Assembly: GCA_002005505.1 (NCBI GenBank)
Contig: KV908392.1
Span: 105,001 to 117,500 of the forward strand
Source of the DNA: Botryococcus braunii
Taxonomy: Eukaryota > Chlorophyta > Trebouxiophyceae
DNA length: 12,500 nt
Direction of reading: 5' to 3'
Position numbers and translations under genes: made by a program. Below, piece after piece: positions 1 to 9,345 of this stretch. Under the pieces are notes generated by a model. It worked only from the letters and a program-made list of their open reading frames with translations. It had not been told where the DNA came from and did not search any database. Position 1 is the stretch's first letter, and every line of letters begins with the position of its first letter.

Positions 1-855
<855 letters not shown>

Positions 856-881
856 ACACACACACGCACGCACACAGGCAT

Positions 882-922
<41 letters not shown>

Positions 923-960
923 GAGACACACACACACGCACCCACACGCACACACGCACG

Positions 961-1020
<60 letters not shown>

Positions 1021-1066
1021 CACGCACACACGCACGCCCGCACGCACGCGCACGCGCGCACGCAAG
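856..1066. repeat. (CA)n microsatellite with CGCA variants
   Basis: A CA dinucleotide array with frequent CA-to-CG changes that grow denser toward the right end (cgcacgcgcacgcgcgca). An 'aaagaga' interruption lies near 921. The right end is nearly pure alternating purine-pyrimidine, which favours Z-DNA. Thr/His and Val/Cys frames here are artefacts. Confidence 0.95.
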
Positions 1067-1640
1067 CAGGCAGACATTATGGTAGTGGGGGAAAGATAGG
1101 TTCATAAAAACAACTTGGGCATGAGCCAGTCAAGTTAAAAAAGAGGGTATCCACATTTGTGCTCGCCCGATTCCGAGGTATGCCGAACTTGCTGCGCGTA
1201 CTCGTACTCGGGTGCTTGTTTCCCCTACTTCGAGCTCCGCGATTACTTGGCCAAGCACAAATGCGGATGCCCTTTAACCATTTACGAGTACACGCAGAGG
1301 TATGCATGAAGTATGGCCACCGTACAGCTGGCCTTTAGAATAAGCTCAGAAGATTAAGTAAAGAAATCCTCACAGTGCGCCAGGTGGGGCCAGCGACCAG
1401 ACAGATGGGGCTGTACCGCCTGGACCCCTCACGAGGGGAGCGTACCGCCTGAGTGATCTCCTTGGGGTTCATGCAGGAGGCCACATCGCAGATTCTGGAG
1501 GACAGCCGCTTCAGAAGGACAGATCCTGTACTGCCTCCGTACCTCGCAAGGGACCAACACAGACCTGCGGCCTCCTGCGACACCCCCCACGCTCCCGCAG
1601 GTCACTGTCTGGGACGCCGACTCCTAGGGCCTCAAAGGGC
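1067..1640. other. Unique DNA, no gene seen
   Basis: About 570 bases of mixed sequence with no recognised motif. Short open frames occur on both strands, but none has a recognisable domain or composition that would separate it from chance. Confidence 0.45.
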
Positions 1641-1915
1641 TTGTCCAAGACACCGGACGCCTGCTCATGTGCACGACACCAGACGCCACTTGTCCAAGAC
1701 ACCGGACACCGGACACTGGACCTGCAGGTGACACCAGACGCCACTTGTCCAAGACACCGGACACCGGAAACCAAGACACCGGTGTCACCTGCAGGTGACA
1801 CTGGACGTCACTTGTCCAAGACACCGGACACCGGACACCAAGACACCGATGTCACCAGCAGGTGACACTGGACGCCACTTGTCTTAGACACCGGACGCCT
1901 GCTCATATGCACGCA
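1641..1915. repeat. CACCGGA-rich minisatellite, five units of 49-67 bp
   Basis: Units begin with ttgtccaagacaccggac at 1641, 1690, 1745, 1812 and 1879 (the last reads ttgtcttag). Spacings are 49, 55, 67 and 67. The first and last units share a different tail (ggacgcctgctcat), while the middle units carry acaccgga doublets and a ctgcaggtgacac block. The unit is itself made of smaller ggacacc repeats. Lengths are not multiples of three, so the frames across it are unlikely to be genes. Confidence 0.85.
1782..1801. repeat. 20-bp perfect palindrome inside the minisatellite
   Basis: The sequence gtgtcacctgcaggtgacac equals its own reverse complement and is centred on a PstI-like ctgcag. The neighbouring unit keeps only the right half (ctgcaggtgacac), and another reads gtcaccagcaggtgacac, so the palindrome is complete in one unit only. 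Confidence 0.85.
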
Positions 1916-2020
1916 CTCCCGCATACCGCATGGGGCAAACAGAAGCGCCTGAATACCTGTGCGCACGCTGCACACATGTGTGTGCTGCATGCATGCGTGT
2001 GCAAGGGTAGGCAGCACCCA

Positions 2021-2480
2021 TGCGTGACTGTGCAGGGCCAGGGGCACTGACCGGTACCCCAGTACTCTGGGACTGTGAGCGTACTTTGACATCGGGCAGT
2101 TCGGTACCACAGTACTCTGAGACTGTGGGGGTACCATGACACCCGTCAGTACAGTACCACAGCACTCTGAGACTGTGGGGTACATTGACACCGATCAGTA
2201 TGGTACCCCAATACTCTGAGACTGTGGGTGTATTTTGACACTGGTCAGTACGGTACCCCAGTGCTCTGAGACTGTTGGGCTACCTTGACATTGGGCAGTA
2301 CACTAGCCCAGTAATCTGAGACTGTGGGGTACCGTGACACCGGTCAGTACTTGTTGCCGCACTAACATCTGCTGCAGGGATGCTTCTTAAATGAAAAGTG
2401 AAATAAATCAGTCACAGGCCAATACAAAATCTGTAAGCGTGTGCATCTCTCTCTAGGATCTGTCCTGCACCATTGAGGGA
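2021..2480 (+). repeat. Duplicated cassette, copy A
   Basis: This segment matches 3202-3630 in the same orientation. Shared landmarks in order are tgcgtgac and gtgcagggccaggg, a tandem 50-bp array, taacatctgctgcagg, cacaggccaata, and ccattgaggga at the right end. The two copies have diverged by scattered substitutions and small indels. No gene is seen in either copy. Confidence 0.85.
2053..2350 (+). repeat. 50-bp tandem array A, six units
   Basis: The unit core is ggtaccccagtactctgaga, followed by a ctgtgggggtaccttgacac block and a cggtcagtac block. Units start at 2053, 2103, 2153, 2202, 2252 and 2302, so the period is 49-50 bases throughout. The period is not a multiple of three, which argues against coding. 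Confidence 0.92.
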
Positions 2481-2512
2481 TGTACAAGCGCTCCCTAAGT
2501 GGGGCAGGACAG
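2460..2512. repeat. Imperfect inverted repeat, 21-bp arms
   Basis: Left arm 2460-2480 (ctgtcctgc...gaggga) and right arm 2492-2512 (tccct...gcaggacag) are complementary at 18 of 21 positions around an 11-base loop. A second copy of the right arm with its leader (gatgtacaa...actccctcagtgg) follows at 2536-2567. The left part of the structure lies at the right end of cassette copy A. It has no following T run, so it is not called a terminator. Confidence 0.6.
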
Positions 2513-2647
2513 CGATGCACCAATGCTGTACAAGGCGATGTACAATCACTCCCTCAGTGGCGCAGGATCTCTCATAACAAGGGACGCGCTCTGACTTGAC
2601 TTTGTAGTTCCAGATCGTCTCCCATTGTAAACCCGATGTTACCCATA

Positions 2648-2937
<290 letters not shown>

Positions 2938-2954
2938 AGTTGCATGTACATTAC

Positions 2955-3201
2955 GGCGATCTCACTGCAGACGTCGGGTGAAACAGTTTTGGCAAGTTGA
3001 CCGTGCATTATATCAATCTCACTGCAGACGTGATGTGGTACAGAGATTTTACTTTTCAGTTAAGGCAAGTTGCTTGGGCCTTGCATCACTCTCACTGCGA
3101 ACGTGATGTGATACAACAATTTCACTTTTCAGTTATGGCAAGTTCCCTGTGTATCAGGTTGGTCTCACTGCAGACGTGATGCGGTACAAACATGTTACTC
3201 T
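2955..3201 (+). repeat. 73-bp tandem repeat, four units
   Basis: The core tctcactgcagacgtgatg starts at 2960, 3017, 3090 and 3163 (spacings 57, 73, 73). Each unit continues with a ggtacanan stretch, acttttcagtta and ggcaagttg. The first unit lacks about 16 bases and the fourth runs into cassette copy B. No coding frame is kept, since 73 is not divisible by three. Confidence 0.88.
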
Positions 3202-3630
3202 TGCGTGACAGTGCAGGGCCAGGGGTACTGAATGGTACCACTGTACTCTGAGGTTGTGGGGGGACCTTAACACCAGTACCCCAGTACTCTGAGCCTGTGC
3301 GGGTAGCTTGACACCGGGCAGTACGGTACCCCAGCCCTTCGAGACTGAGGGGGTACCTTGACACCGATCAGTACGGTACCCCAGCACTATGACACTGTGG
3401 GAGTACCTTGACACCGGTACCCTGGACCTCTGAGCCTGTGGGGGTACCGTGAGTACGGTACCCCAGTCTTCTGAGACTGTGGGGGTACCTTGACACCGGT
3501 CAGTCGTTGTCGCCGCAATAACATCTGCTGCAGGCATGCCTCTCAACAGAAAATTGAAATATATCATTCACAGGCCAATAGAAAAAGCTGTACGCATGTA
3601 CATCCCTTGTTAGGAGCTGCCATTGAGGGA
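3202..3630 (+). repeat. Duplicated cassette, copy B
   Basis: This is the second copy of the 2021-2480 segment, in direct orientation about 1.18 kb away. It keeps the leader (tgcgtgac, gtgcagggccaggg), the array, and the trailer (taacatctgctgcagg, cacaggccaata, ccattgaggga). The copies differ mostly inside the array. Confidence 0.85.
3234..3506 (+). repeat. Tandem array B, mixed 41- and 50-bp units
   Basis: Homologous to array A. Unit starts are at 3234, 3275, 3325, 3375, 3416 and 3457, giving spacings 41, 50, 50, 41 and 41. The short units lack the nine bases before the next ggtacc (the region of gtcagtac). Six units are present, as in array A. Confidence 0.88.
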
Positions 3631-3705
3631 GCTGCCGTTGTTAGGAACCATTGAGAGCGCTGGCAGGCTGCTGGAAATCTATTCCTTAGCCGTGTGTCCC
3701 CCAAC

Positions 3706-3720
3706 CGCAGCAGCAGCAGC

Positions 3721-3806
<86 letters not shown>

Positions 3807-3811
3807 GGGGG
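3706..3811. repeat. (CAG)5-(GA)n-G15 compound microsatellite
   Basis: Five cag units at 3706-3720 lead into a GA array from about 3722 to 3796, followed at once by an uninterrupted run of about 15 G. The open frame that starts near 3623 runs through the Arg-Glu repeat and is not accepted as a gene. Confidence 0.95.
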
Positions 3812-4340
3812 AATGCGATAGGGGATTGGGATGCTAAGAAGCTGGGTTCCCAGCATGCTTGTTAGGACCTGTGGTTCGTTGGGAGACACACCAATGCCCG
3901 CACTGAGGAGAGGGAGGGAGAGAAAAAGGGGGGGCGGCGGCACAGGCGGGCGGGCGGAAAAGAGGGTTTGAGGGTGGTGCGTACAGAGGGCTGGAGTGAG
4001 GCCACAGCGGGGAGAACGGCAACCGACAGCGCATTCGACAGATCTTGGTGATTGTAGCCTGCCAAAGCCAGGCTGTGGGCGACTGAAATAAGCTCCTTAA
4101 CCGACATATCTGAGTTGGTCAACCTATGCCCAAACCCAAAATCTCCCAATCATCATTCAGATTCCTGGCTTAGAATCAGGCAATGCCACTCCTTGCCTTT
4201 AAATTCCTTTCTCATTTTAACGGCACCTTTCTGCTGCATGTGTGACCACATCTTTTAGTCCGCCTTCATGCAAGGAACCTTAGCGAGGGGCTGTGTAAGG
4301 TGTGGTTGGCTACAAAACCCACAGGTGGGAGAGGTGTGCA
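3812..4340. other. Unique DNA with a purine-rich patch, no gene seen
   Basis: A G/A-rich patch at about 3904-3980 contains several G runs (ggggggg, gggcgggcggg) that could form a G-quadruplex. The rest is ordinary sequence. Overlapping minus-strand open frames up to 95 codons exist without recognisable motifs. Confidence 0.45.
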
Positions 4341-4810
<470 letters not shown>

Positions 4811-5007
4811 GATGCCTAATATGCGTTCCAGTTGCTTAAGTTGGCAACCAGAGCCCTGAATTACCCATCAGGGGCTTACTTTGACCAGTCGCCTAAATTG
4901 GCAACCAGATGCCTAATTTGGCAATCAGTTGTCAAGATACACAAGCAGATGCCTAGTTGGGGGATCAGATGCCTAGCTGGAGGGCCAGATGCCTAATTTG
5001 GCAGCGG
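4811..5007 (+). repeat. 20-bp tandem array, ten units
   Basis: The consensus is gatgcctaatttggcaacca. Units start at 4811, 4831, 4851, 4871, 4888, 4908, 4928, 4948, 4968 and 4988. All are 20 bases except one of 17. Some units are strongly diverged (for example gttgtcaag... at 4928). Outlying single copies lie near 4713, 5087 and 6125. Confidence 0.9.
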
Positions 5008-5290
5008 AGGGCTGTGAGAGAAGGAGGAAGGGAACCCACATTAGGCAGAGGCGGGGCTGCAGGGCGTCATAGACCTCGGGCGACCTGATGCCTAATCTGG
5101 CAAACGACTTCAGCAGGCCCAGCAGCTTGAACGGCTTCGCACGGGCCAGCCGACCCGACAACTCCAACTTCCAGAAGACCGACACCATCTGCAAAGCGGG
5201 ACTTTTCTCTCTGTAAGTTCTTTACAGAACTTTTAGGAATTTTTCTCTATGTAAGAACGTGTTAGCGGAACTTTTCTCAAAGTAAGATTG
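5008..5290. other. Unique DNA with a short triplicated motif and hairpin
   Basis: A motif like gcggaacttttctctatgtaag appears three times, at about 5196, 5236 and 5265. Between the first two is a perfect seven-base-pair hairpin (aagttct, loop ttac, agaactt, 5215-5232). A copy of the 20-bp array motif (gatgcctaatctggcaa) lies near 5087. No gene is recognised. Confidence 0.55.
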
Positions 5291-5480
5291 CATGTACTGC
5301 TCAGAGGCCCCGCCATGTACCATGCATGTACAGCTCAGAGGCGCCGCCATGTACCATGCATGTACGGCTCAGCGGCCCCGCCATGTACCATGCATGTACG
5401 GCTCAGAGGCGCCGCCATGTATCATGCATGTACCGCTCAAAGTCGCCGCCATGTACCATGCATGTACGGCTCAGAGGCGC
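5291..5480 (+). repeat. 34-bp tandem array, 5.6 units
   Basis: Five full units of exactly 34 bases start at 5291, 5325, 5359, 5393 and 5427, with a 20-base partial unit at 5461. The core is gctcagaggcgccgccatgt. Each junction reads ccatgcatgtac, a near-palindrome. The unit has no stop in any forward frame, so three overlapping Met/Cys/His-rich frames cross it; since 34 is not divisible by three, these frames visit the same DNA in rotation and are almost certainly not genes. Confidence 0.95.
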
Positions 5481-5549
5481 AGGGACGGAGCTACATTGGT
5501 TCCTGTCGTTCCGATATTAAATACAACAGCTGCCAAAGCATTCTTGCCC

Positions 5550-5562
5550 CCCCCCCCCCCGG
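5550..5562. repeat. Poly-C run
   Basis: About 14 consecutive C bases followed by gggg, between the 34-bp array and the GAT/CAT block. Homopolymers of this length are prone to sequencing and assembly error. Confidence 0.85.
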
Positions 5563-5589
5563 GGATCGTTTTTCCTTCCCTTTTCTTCT

Positions 5590-6075
5590 GCTCTTGACGG
5601 CGACGACGATATTGCTACTGTTGCTGATGATGATGACGACGATGATGGGGATGACAACGACGGCGGTTTCATCACCATCAGCACCACCACGATGCCCACC
5701 ACATTCACGACTGCCACATGGTGTTGATCATCAACACCATTAATACCCACCACCACCATCATTGTCATCATCCTGAATATCAATGTCATCACTCTTGCAA
5801 CTTCCCGTTTCCATCACATTTTATCACCATCATCCTCATCATCAAGAGAATCAAGATTTGGTACACAGCCTTCCATCATCATCAAGGGCATCGTCGTTGT
5901 TGTCATCATCATCATCATCGTCATCATCAAGAGAATTCAGGTTGGTTACACAGCCATCATCATCAGCATCATCATCATCATCAAGAGAATCACGGTACAC
6001 AGCCTTGATAATCATGCACAGCCTACACAACTTACACAGCCTTTATGATCATGGTCATCATCATCATCACCATCA
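5590..6075. repeat. Degenerate GAT/CAT trinucleotide block
   Basis: The left part (to about 5655) is GAT/GAC-rich on this strand and the remainder is CAT/CAC/TCA-rich, so the block changes strand orientation near 5660. On the right a longer unit repeats: catcatcaagagaat...ggtacacagcc, with aagagaa at 5844, 5929 and 5983. Poly-His and Ser-rich frames result from the triplets. Confidence 0.88.
5718..5740. repeat. 23-bp perfect inverted repeat
   Basis: Arms atggtgttgat (5718-5728) and atcaacaccat (5730-5740) are exactly complementary around a single C. It lies inside the GAT/CAT block, where the strand preference of the triplets changes. Confidence 0.8.
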
Positions 6076-6354
6076 GAGAGGGAAAGTGGGGGCCCAGCAA
6101 CCGTGGCGACAAGGTTGGGGGAGCCATGGCCTAATCTGGCATGCCCATTCGCCAGCAGGACGAGGGAGTGGGTTCCCCAGTCTTCCCACTGCTCCTCCAC
6201 ACGGGCCGCCAAGCTCCGGACCTCCGGGAGGGAGGCCACCTCCAGCCCGTCTGGGCCCCGCAGCCTGCTGCCGTGCTGCACAGCGCAATCACATGGGTCT
6301 CAGCTGACTCGATTCCAGCCTAATGCCCGTACTGCACATAACCACATGGACCCC
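6076..6354. other. Unique GC-rich DNA, no gene accepted
   Basis: Several open frames of 60-100 codons overlap on both strands, which is expected of GC-rich sequence with few stops. None has a recognisable motif. A stray copy of the 20-bp array motif (ggcctaatctggca) lies near 6129-6142. Confidence 0.45.
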
Positions 6355-6655
6355 ACGTCTCCTGGAAACTCCGCCCCCCTCCGTCAAACCTCCAGGTAAC
6401 CTGCCCCCCACCGCCCCACCCGCCCTCCCCAAGGAATCTCCTGAAAAGAAGACCATCTCTACCGAAATTTTAAGGAATCCAGCCCGCAACCCCCCCGCCC
6501 CTACCCCCTCTTTACGCGAAATCTCGTAAATACGAGCCCTCCCCTCCTTTCCCCAAAAGTTTGTGGAAATCACCCCCCCCCCCCGGTGGGGATTTTTAGG
6601 ACATTAGCCCCCTCCCCCCCTTCCTCCAGGGAATCATATGGCGACCGTGGGGGAC
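6355..6655. repeat. C-rich degenerate repeat region
   Basis: Runs of 5-11 C alternate with short ggaatc/ggaaatc-like spacers (for example aaggaatc at about 6431 and 6472, ggaaatc at 6566, gggaatc at 6629). The spacing is irregular, so this is a loose, old repeat. On the other strand it offers many G runs and may form G-quadruplexes. Confidence 0.6.
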
Positions 6656-6687
6656 CCCCTCCATAAAGCCTCCCAAGCGCCTCAATC

Positions 6688-6975
6688 TTTCCTTGATGAA
6701 GAACCTATCTTCCCTTGATGAAAACCCTATCTTCCCTTGATGAAGAACCTATCTTCTCTTGATGAAAACCCTATCTTCCCTTGATGAAAAACCTATCTTC
6801 CCTTGATGAAAACCCTATCTTCCCTTGATGAAAAACCTATCTTCTCTGATGAAAATCTATCTTTCCTTGATGGAAAACCTATCTTCCCTTGATGAAAACC
6901 TATCTTCCCTTGATGAAAACTTATCTTCCCTTGATGCAAAACCAATCTTAACCTATCTTCCCCTGATGAAAATCA
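6688..6975 (+). repeat. 22-bp tandem array, twelve units
   Basis: The core is cccttgatgaaaaccctatc. The anchor ttgatg falls at 6693, 6715, 6737, 6759, 6781, 6803, 6825, 6846, 6867, 6889, 6910 and 6931, with a decayed ctgatg copy at 6963. Early units alternate between gaagaacc and gaaaaccc, a dimer pattern; later units shorten to 21 bases. Units abut without spacers, so this is not a CRISPR array. Confidence 0.95.
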
Positions 6976-7050
6976 AATAATATGAGTGCCAAACTCCTTG
7001 ACAAGCACAGCATCGTCAGCGGCGTCTTGTGGCGACAGCAGGGACGGCCC

Positions 7051-7067
7051 CATGTGGGTCCCATGTG
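7051..7067. repeat. CATGTGGG/CCCATGTG element, copy 1
   Basis: Reads catgtgggtcccatgtg, followed by acc. It shares the right half of the later palindromes, but its left half is catgtggg rather than cacatggg, so symmetry is imperfect. Confidence 0.65.
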
Positions 7068-7136
7068 ACCTTGTCCTCTTCATGGCGGTTGTGGGCATCA
7101 CCTTGAACTTTTCCTATCACTGCACCAGCCAACATC

Positions 7137-7155
7137 CATGTGGGCCCCATGTGAC
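7137..7155. repeat. CATGTGGG/CCCATGTG element, copy 2
   Basis: Reads catgtgggccccatgtgac, nearly the same as the copy 86 bases upstream. The outer flanks of the two copies are only weakly alike. Confidence 0.65.
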
Positions 7156-7219
7156 TTGTTCTGACCCGACCCGATGGCCGTTATCGCACGATCCTGCAGT
7201 CCCTGGCGCTTAAGAAATG

Positions 7220-7264
7220 CACATGGGACCCGTGTGGCTTCACATGGGCCCCATGTGAAGCCAC
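7220..7264. repeat. Overlapping palindromes, one of 31 bp and perfect
   Basis: At 7220-7236, cacatggg and cccgtgtg flank a central A with one mismatch. Overlapping it, arms gtggcttcacatggg (7234-7248) and cccatgtgaagccac (7250-7264) are perfectly complementary around a central C. The two structures share bases and cannot form together as cruciforms. Confidence 0.9.
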
Positions 7265-7507
7265 CAAGCAGGAGCCTGAGAGCATCAGCACTCGCGCTGG
7301 GCCCCAAAGCCAAAACCTGGTTCTGGTCACCAGGGCACTACTCCAATGGAGTGCAAGCGGTGTAATTCATCACCAACGTTGCACTCGTGCGGCCTCGAAC
7401 TGTGGGAACCCATGTACAGCTTCTGCCATAGCTACACTTTTTTCCTATAGCAAAATTATGGTGTTTGTCCCGGTAACTCTGGGATAAACACCCACACTTT
7501 TCTTCAT

Positions 7508-7722
7508 AGCTACTACTACTGCAACCGCTACGAGTGCCAGTACTTCGACTACAGCTGCTGCCACTTGAAGTAGTACTGCTCGTCCTCCTACTGTTACTCT
7601 TACTGGTACCGCTGCTACGCCTGCTACTAGTGCTAGTACCGCTACTACATCTGCTGGTACACAACCTAGTACTGGTACTACTGCTGCTGCTACTAGTACA
7701 TGTACTGCTACTACTGCTGCTC

Positions 7723-7813
<91 letters not shown>

Positions 7814-8249
7814 AATCGCTACTACTGCTGCAGCTGCTGCTGCTATTAGGACTGCTACTGCTGCTGCTACTACTGCGACAGCCACTGCTACCACTGCTGG
7901 TACACGAACTAGTACTGCTCCTACCCCTGCTGCTACTACTACTACTAGGACCGCTACTACTGCTGCTGCTACTAGTACTGCTACAGCTACTCCTCATGCT
8001 GCCCCTATTACTGCTGCTGCTACTACTCCTCCTGTTGCTGGTACTGCTACTATTGCTGGTACACACACTAGTACTGCGACTACCCCTGCGCTACTAGAAC
8101 TAGTACCGCTACAATGGTGCTGCTATTCCTGCTCGTACTGCTGTTGCCACCATACTCGTACTGCTACTGCTGCTGCTACTAGCACCAGGATTGCTACTTC
8201 TGCTGCTGCAGCAGTGCTACTACTGCCACTGCACATCTCAACTCAATAA
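7508..8249. repeat. TAC/TGC trinucleotide block with a 159-bp higher-order unit
   Basis: Nearly every triplet is a TAC, TGC or one-base variant. A pure (TAC) run of about 30 units spans 7724-7813. A marker ctggtacac...ctagtact recurs at 7654, 7897 and 8056 (spacings 243 and 159). Without most of the pure run the first interval would also be close to 159, so a longer unit seems to underlie the block. Ser-, Val- and Leu-rich frames across it are by-products. Confidence 0.9.
7569..8249 (+). CDS. Possible Thr/Ala-rich mucin-like coding fragment (weak)
   Basis: One forward frame is open for 227 codons, from just after a TGA at 7566 to a TAA at 8247-8249. It lacks an ATG, so it would have to be an internal exon or fragment. 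It reads as Thr, Ala, Ser and Pro with Gly-Thr turns, a composition typical of O-glycosylated mucin-type regions, with a Thr run from the (TAC) array. The 159-bp higher-order unit equals 53 codons. Against coding: other frames over the same DNA are also open, and around 8091-8135 the composition switches to Leu/Cys as though the frame had slipped. It is equally well explained as a non-coding satellite. Confidence 0.2.
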
Positions 8250-8384
8250 TGAGGACTGGGAGGCCCATCAGATATCCGTTCCAGCGATTCCCAAGGGCCC
8301 AGAGCCCGAGATGTCACTGCAGCAGTGAGCCAGTGAGAGAGGGGCAGCGCCACGACAGCCAGCAATGCCCCTGCCAGCCCCACA

Positions 8385-8407
8385 GGTCACATGGGCCCCA
8401 TGTGACC
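8385..8407. repeat. 23-bp perfect CACATGGG palindrome
   Basis: Arms ggtcacatggg (8385-8395) and cccatgtgacc (8397-8407) are exactly complementary around a central C. The inner 19 bases equal the core of the 7234-7264 palindrome, about 1.15 kb away, while the outer arm bases differ. Confidence 0.9.
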
Positions 8408-8602
8408 CTCCCCCCCCTTGCCTCCCCCAAAGGGAGACTGGGCGGACAAGCATCAGCTCCGACTTCCTGGCCACAGCCCCTCTCACAGGTGCGGTCTCAT
8501 CAGTACAGATTACATCATCCCTTGGGCCCCCCCGCACGCCCCAACCCACAGGCTCACCCCCTAGCATACATAAACCTCGGTTACCACTGTCTGGCCATCC
8601 CT
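8408..8602. other. Unique DNA, no gene accepted
   Basis: A forward frame is open from the ATG at 8249 to the stop at 8969-8971 (240 codons), but it crosses the palindrome, the tRNA-like element and the start of the 30-bp satellite, and shows no domain. I treat it as chance in C-rich DNA. Confidence 0.4.
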
Positions 8603-8678
8603 GTCTACACAGTTCAGTTGGTTAGTACTCCCTCACCCCCACCTGACATGACCGGAGGTTCGAATCCCGGACACTGCA
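8603..8678 (+). mobile_element. tRNA-like (SINE-head-like) element with A and B boxes
   Basis: An A-box-like sequence cagttcagttg (8610-8620) matches the RNA polymerase III A-box consensus at ten of eleven positions and continues as gttagtac, as in many tRNA D-arms. A perfect B box ggttcgaatcc lies at 8657-8667, 47 bases downstream, close to tRNA spacing. The acceptor stem does not pair and the T stem is poor, so this is not a working tRNA. It is most likely the head of an old tRNA-derived SINE or a tRNA relic. The 3' end of any SINE body cannot be placed. Confidence 0.45.
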
Positions 8679-8789
8679 GCGGGTGGGGAGCAGCTCAACT
8701 TTGCTCTCCTGAGTTGAAACTCTTACTGTTCTGGGGTCTAACCTATACGGAGACCCTCCCCTGTGGTGGAGCGATCATTGTATTCAGCG

Positions 8790-9345
8790 GTACAAGGATG
8801 CCATCATCAAGTATGATCACATGCCTAAGGCTCGCAATAAGCATGATGGCACGTATAAGGCCACTTCGTAAGCAAAATCACATGCCTAAGGTCATGAGTA
8901 AGAAGGGGGGCATCTCTAAGGCTTTGGGTCACAACGATGACAACGCCATGGGGGATAATGTCGATACCTGATGGGCCATTACCAATGATGATGACACTTC
9001 ATAGGCCATTACTAAAATGATGACAACTCTGACGCCATGGGTGAAAATGTCGACCCTCAGAGGCCATTACCAAGAATGATGACATTTTATAAGCCATTAC
9101 CAAGAAAAAGGTAACTCTGAGGCCTTGGGTGAAAATGTCGACACCTCAAAGGCCACTACCAAGGATGATGAGGTTTCACAGGCCATCACTTAAAATGATG
9201 CCAACTCTGACGCCATGTGTGAAAACATCGACACCTCAGAGGGCCCATTACCAAGAATGATGACATTTCACAGGCCATTACTAAGAATGATAACATTTCA
9301 CAGGCCATTACTAAGCATGATGACATCTCGGAGGCCTGTGCATCC
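8790..9345 (+). repeat. 30-bp satellite with a 90-bp higher-order period
   Basis: About 18 monomers of roughly 30 bases; a good core is aggccattactaagaatgat. At the left, units start at 8809, 8839, 8870, 8900 and 8930. In the middle, a distinct monomer with gccatgggtgaaaatgtcga recurs at 8944, 9033, 9121 and 9211 (spacings 89, 88, 90), so three monomers form a higher-order unit. The last units, at 9241-9330, are the most regular. Confidence 0.93.

Larger units (their letters stand above)
6976..7507. other. Unique DNA holding a cluster of CACATGGG palindromes
   Basis: No gene is recognised. The stretch carries several related elements built from CCCATGTG/CACATGGG (7051-7067, 7137-7155, 7220-7236, 7234-7264). 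Small open frames here have no recognisable motif. Confidence 0.5.

Noticed and set aside
2460..2512. Intrinsic transcription terminator
   Set aside because: There is a good hairpin but no T run after it, and no gene ends upstream.
3362..3567. Minus-strand Val/Pro-rich frames over the 50-bp arrays
   Set aside because: The 50- and 41-bp units are not multiples of three, and the frames exist only because the unit is poor in stops.
5288..5743. Met/Cys/His-rich frame of 151 codons and two overlapping frames
   Set aside because: The 34-bp unit lacks stops in all three forward frames and its length is not divisible by three, so the open frames follow automatically from the repeat.
6688..6975. Possible CRISPR array
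   Set aside because: The 22-bp repeats are directly adjacent with no spacers, units drift gradually, and the surroundings are eukaryotic in character.
7338..8066. 242-codon Ser-rich minus-strand frame and Val- and Leu-rich frames over the same DNA
   Set aside because: They arise from AGT, GTA and CTA readings of the TAC/TGC triplet block. Several frames being open together shows that openness is not evidence here.
8603..8678. A functional tRNA gene
   Set aside because: A and B boxes are present, but acceptor and T stems do not pair properly and no T-run terminator follows closely.
8249..8971. 240-codon forward frame
   Set aside because: It crosses a palindrome, a tRNA-like element and the start of a satellite with no domain, so it looks like chance in stop-poor C-rich DNA.
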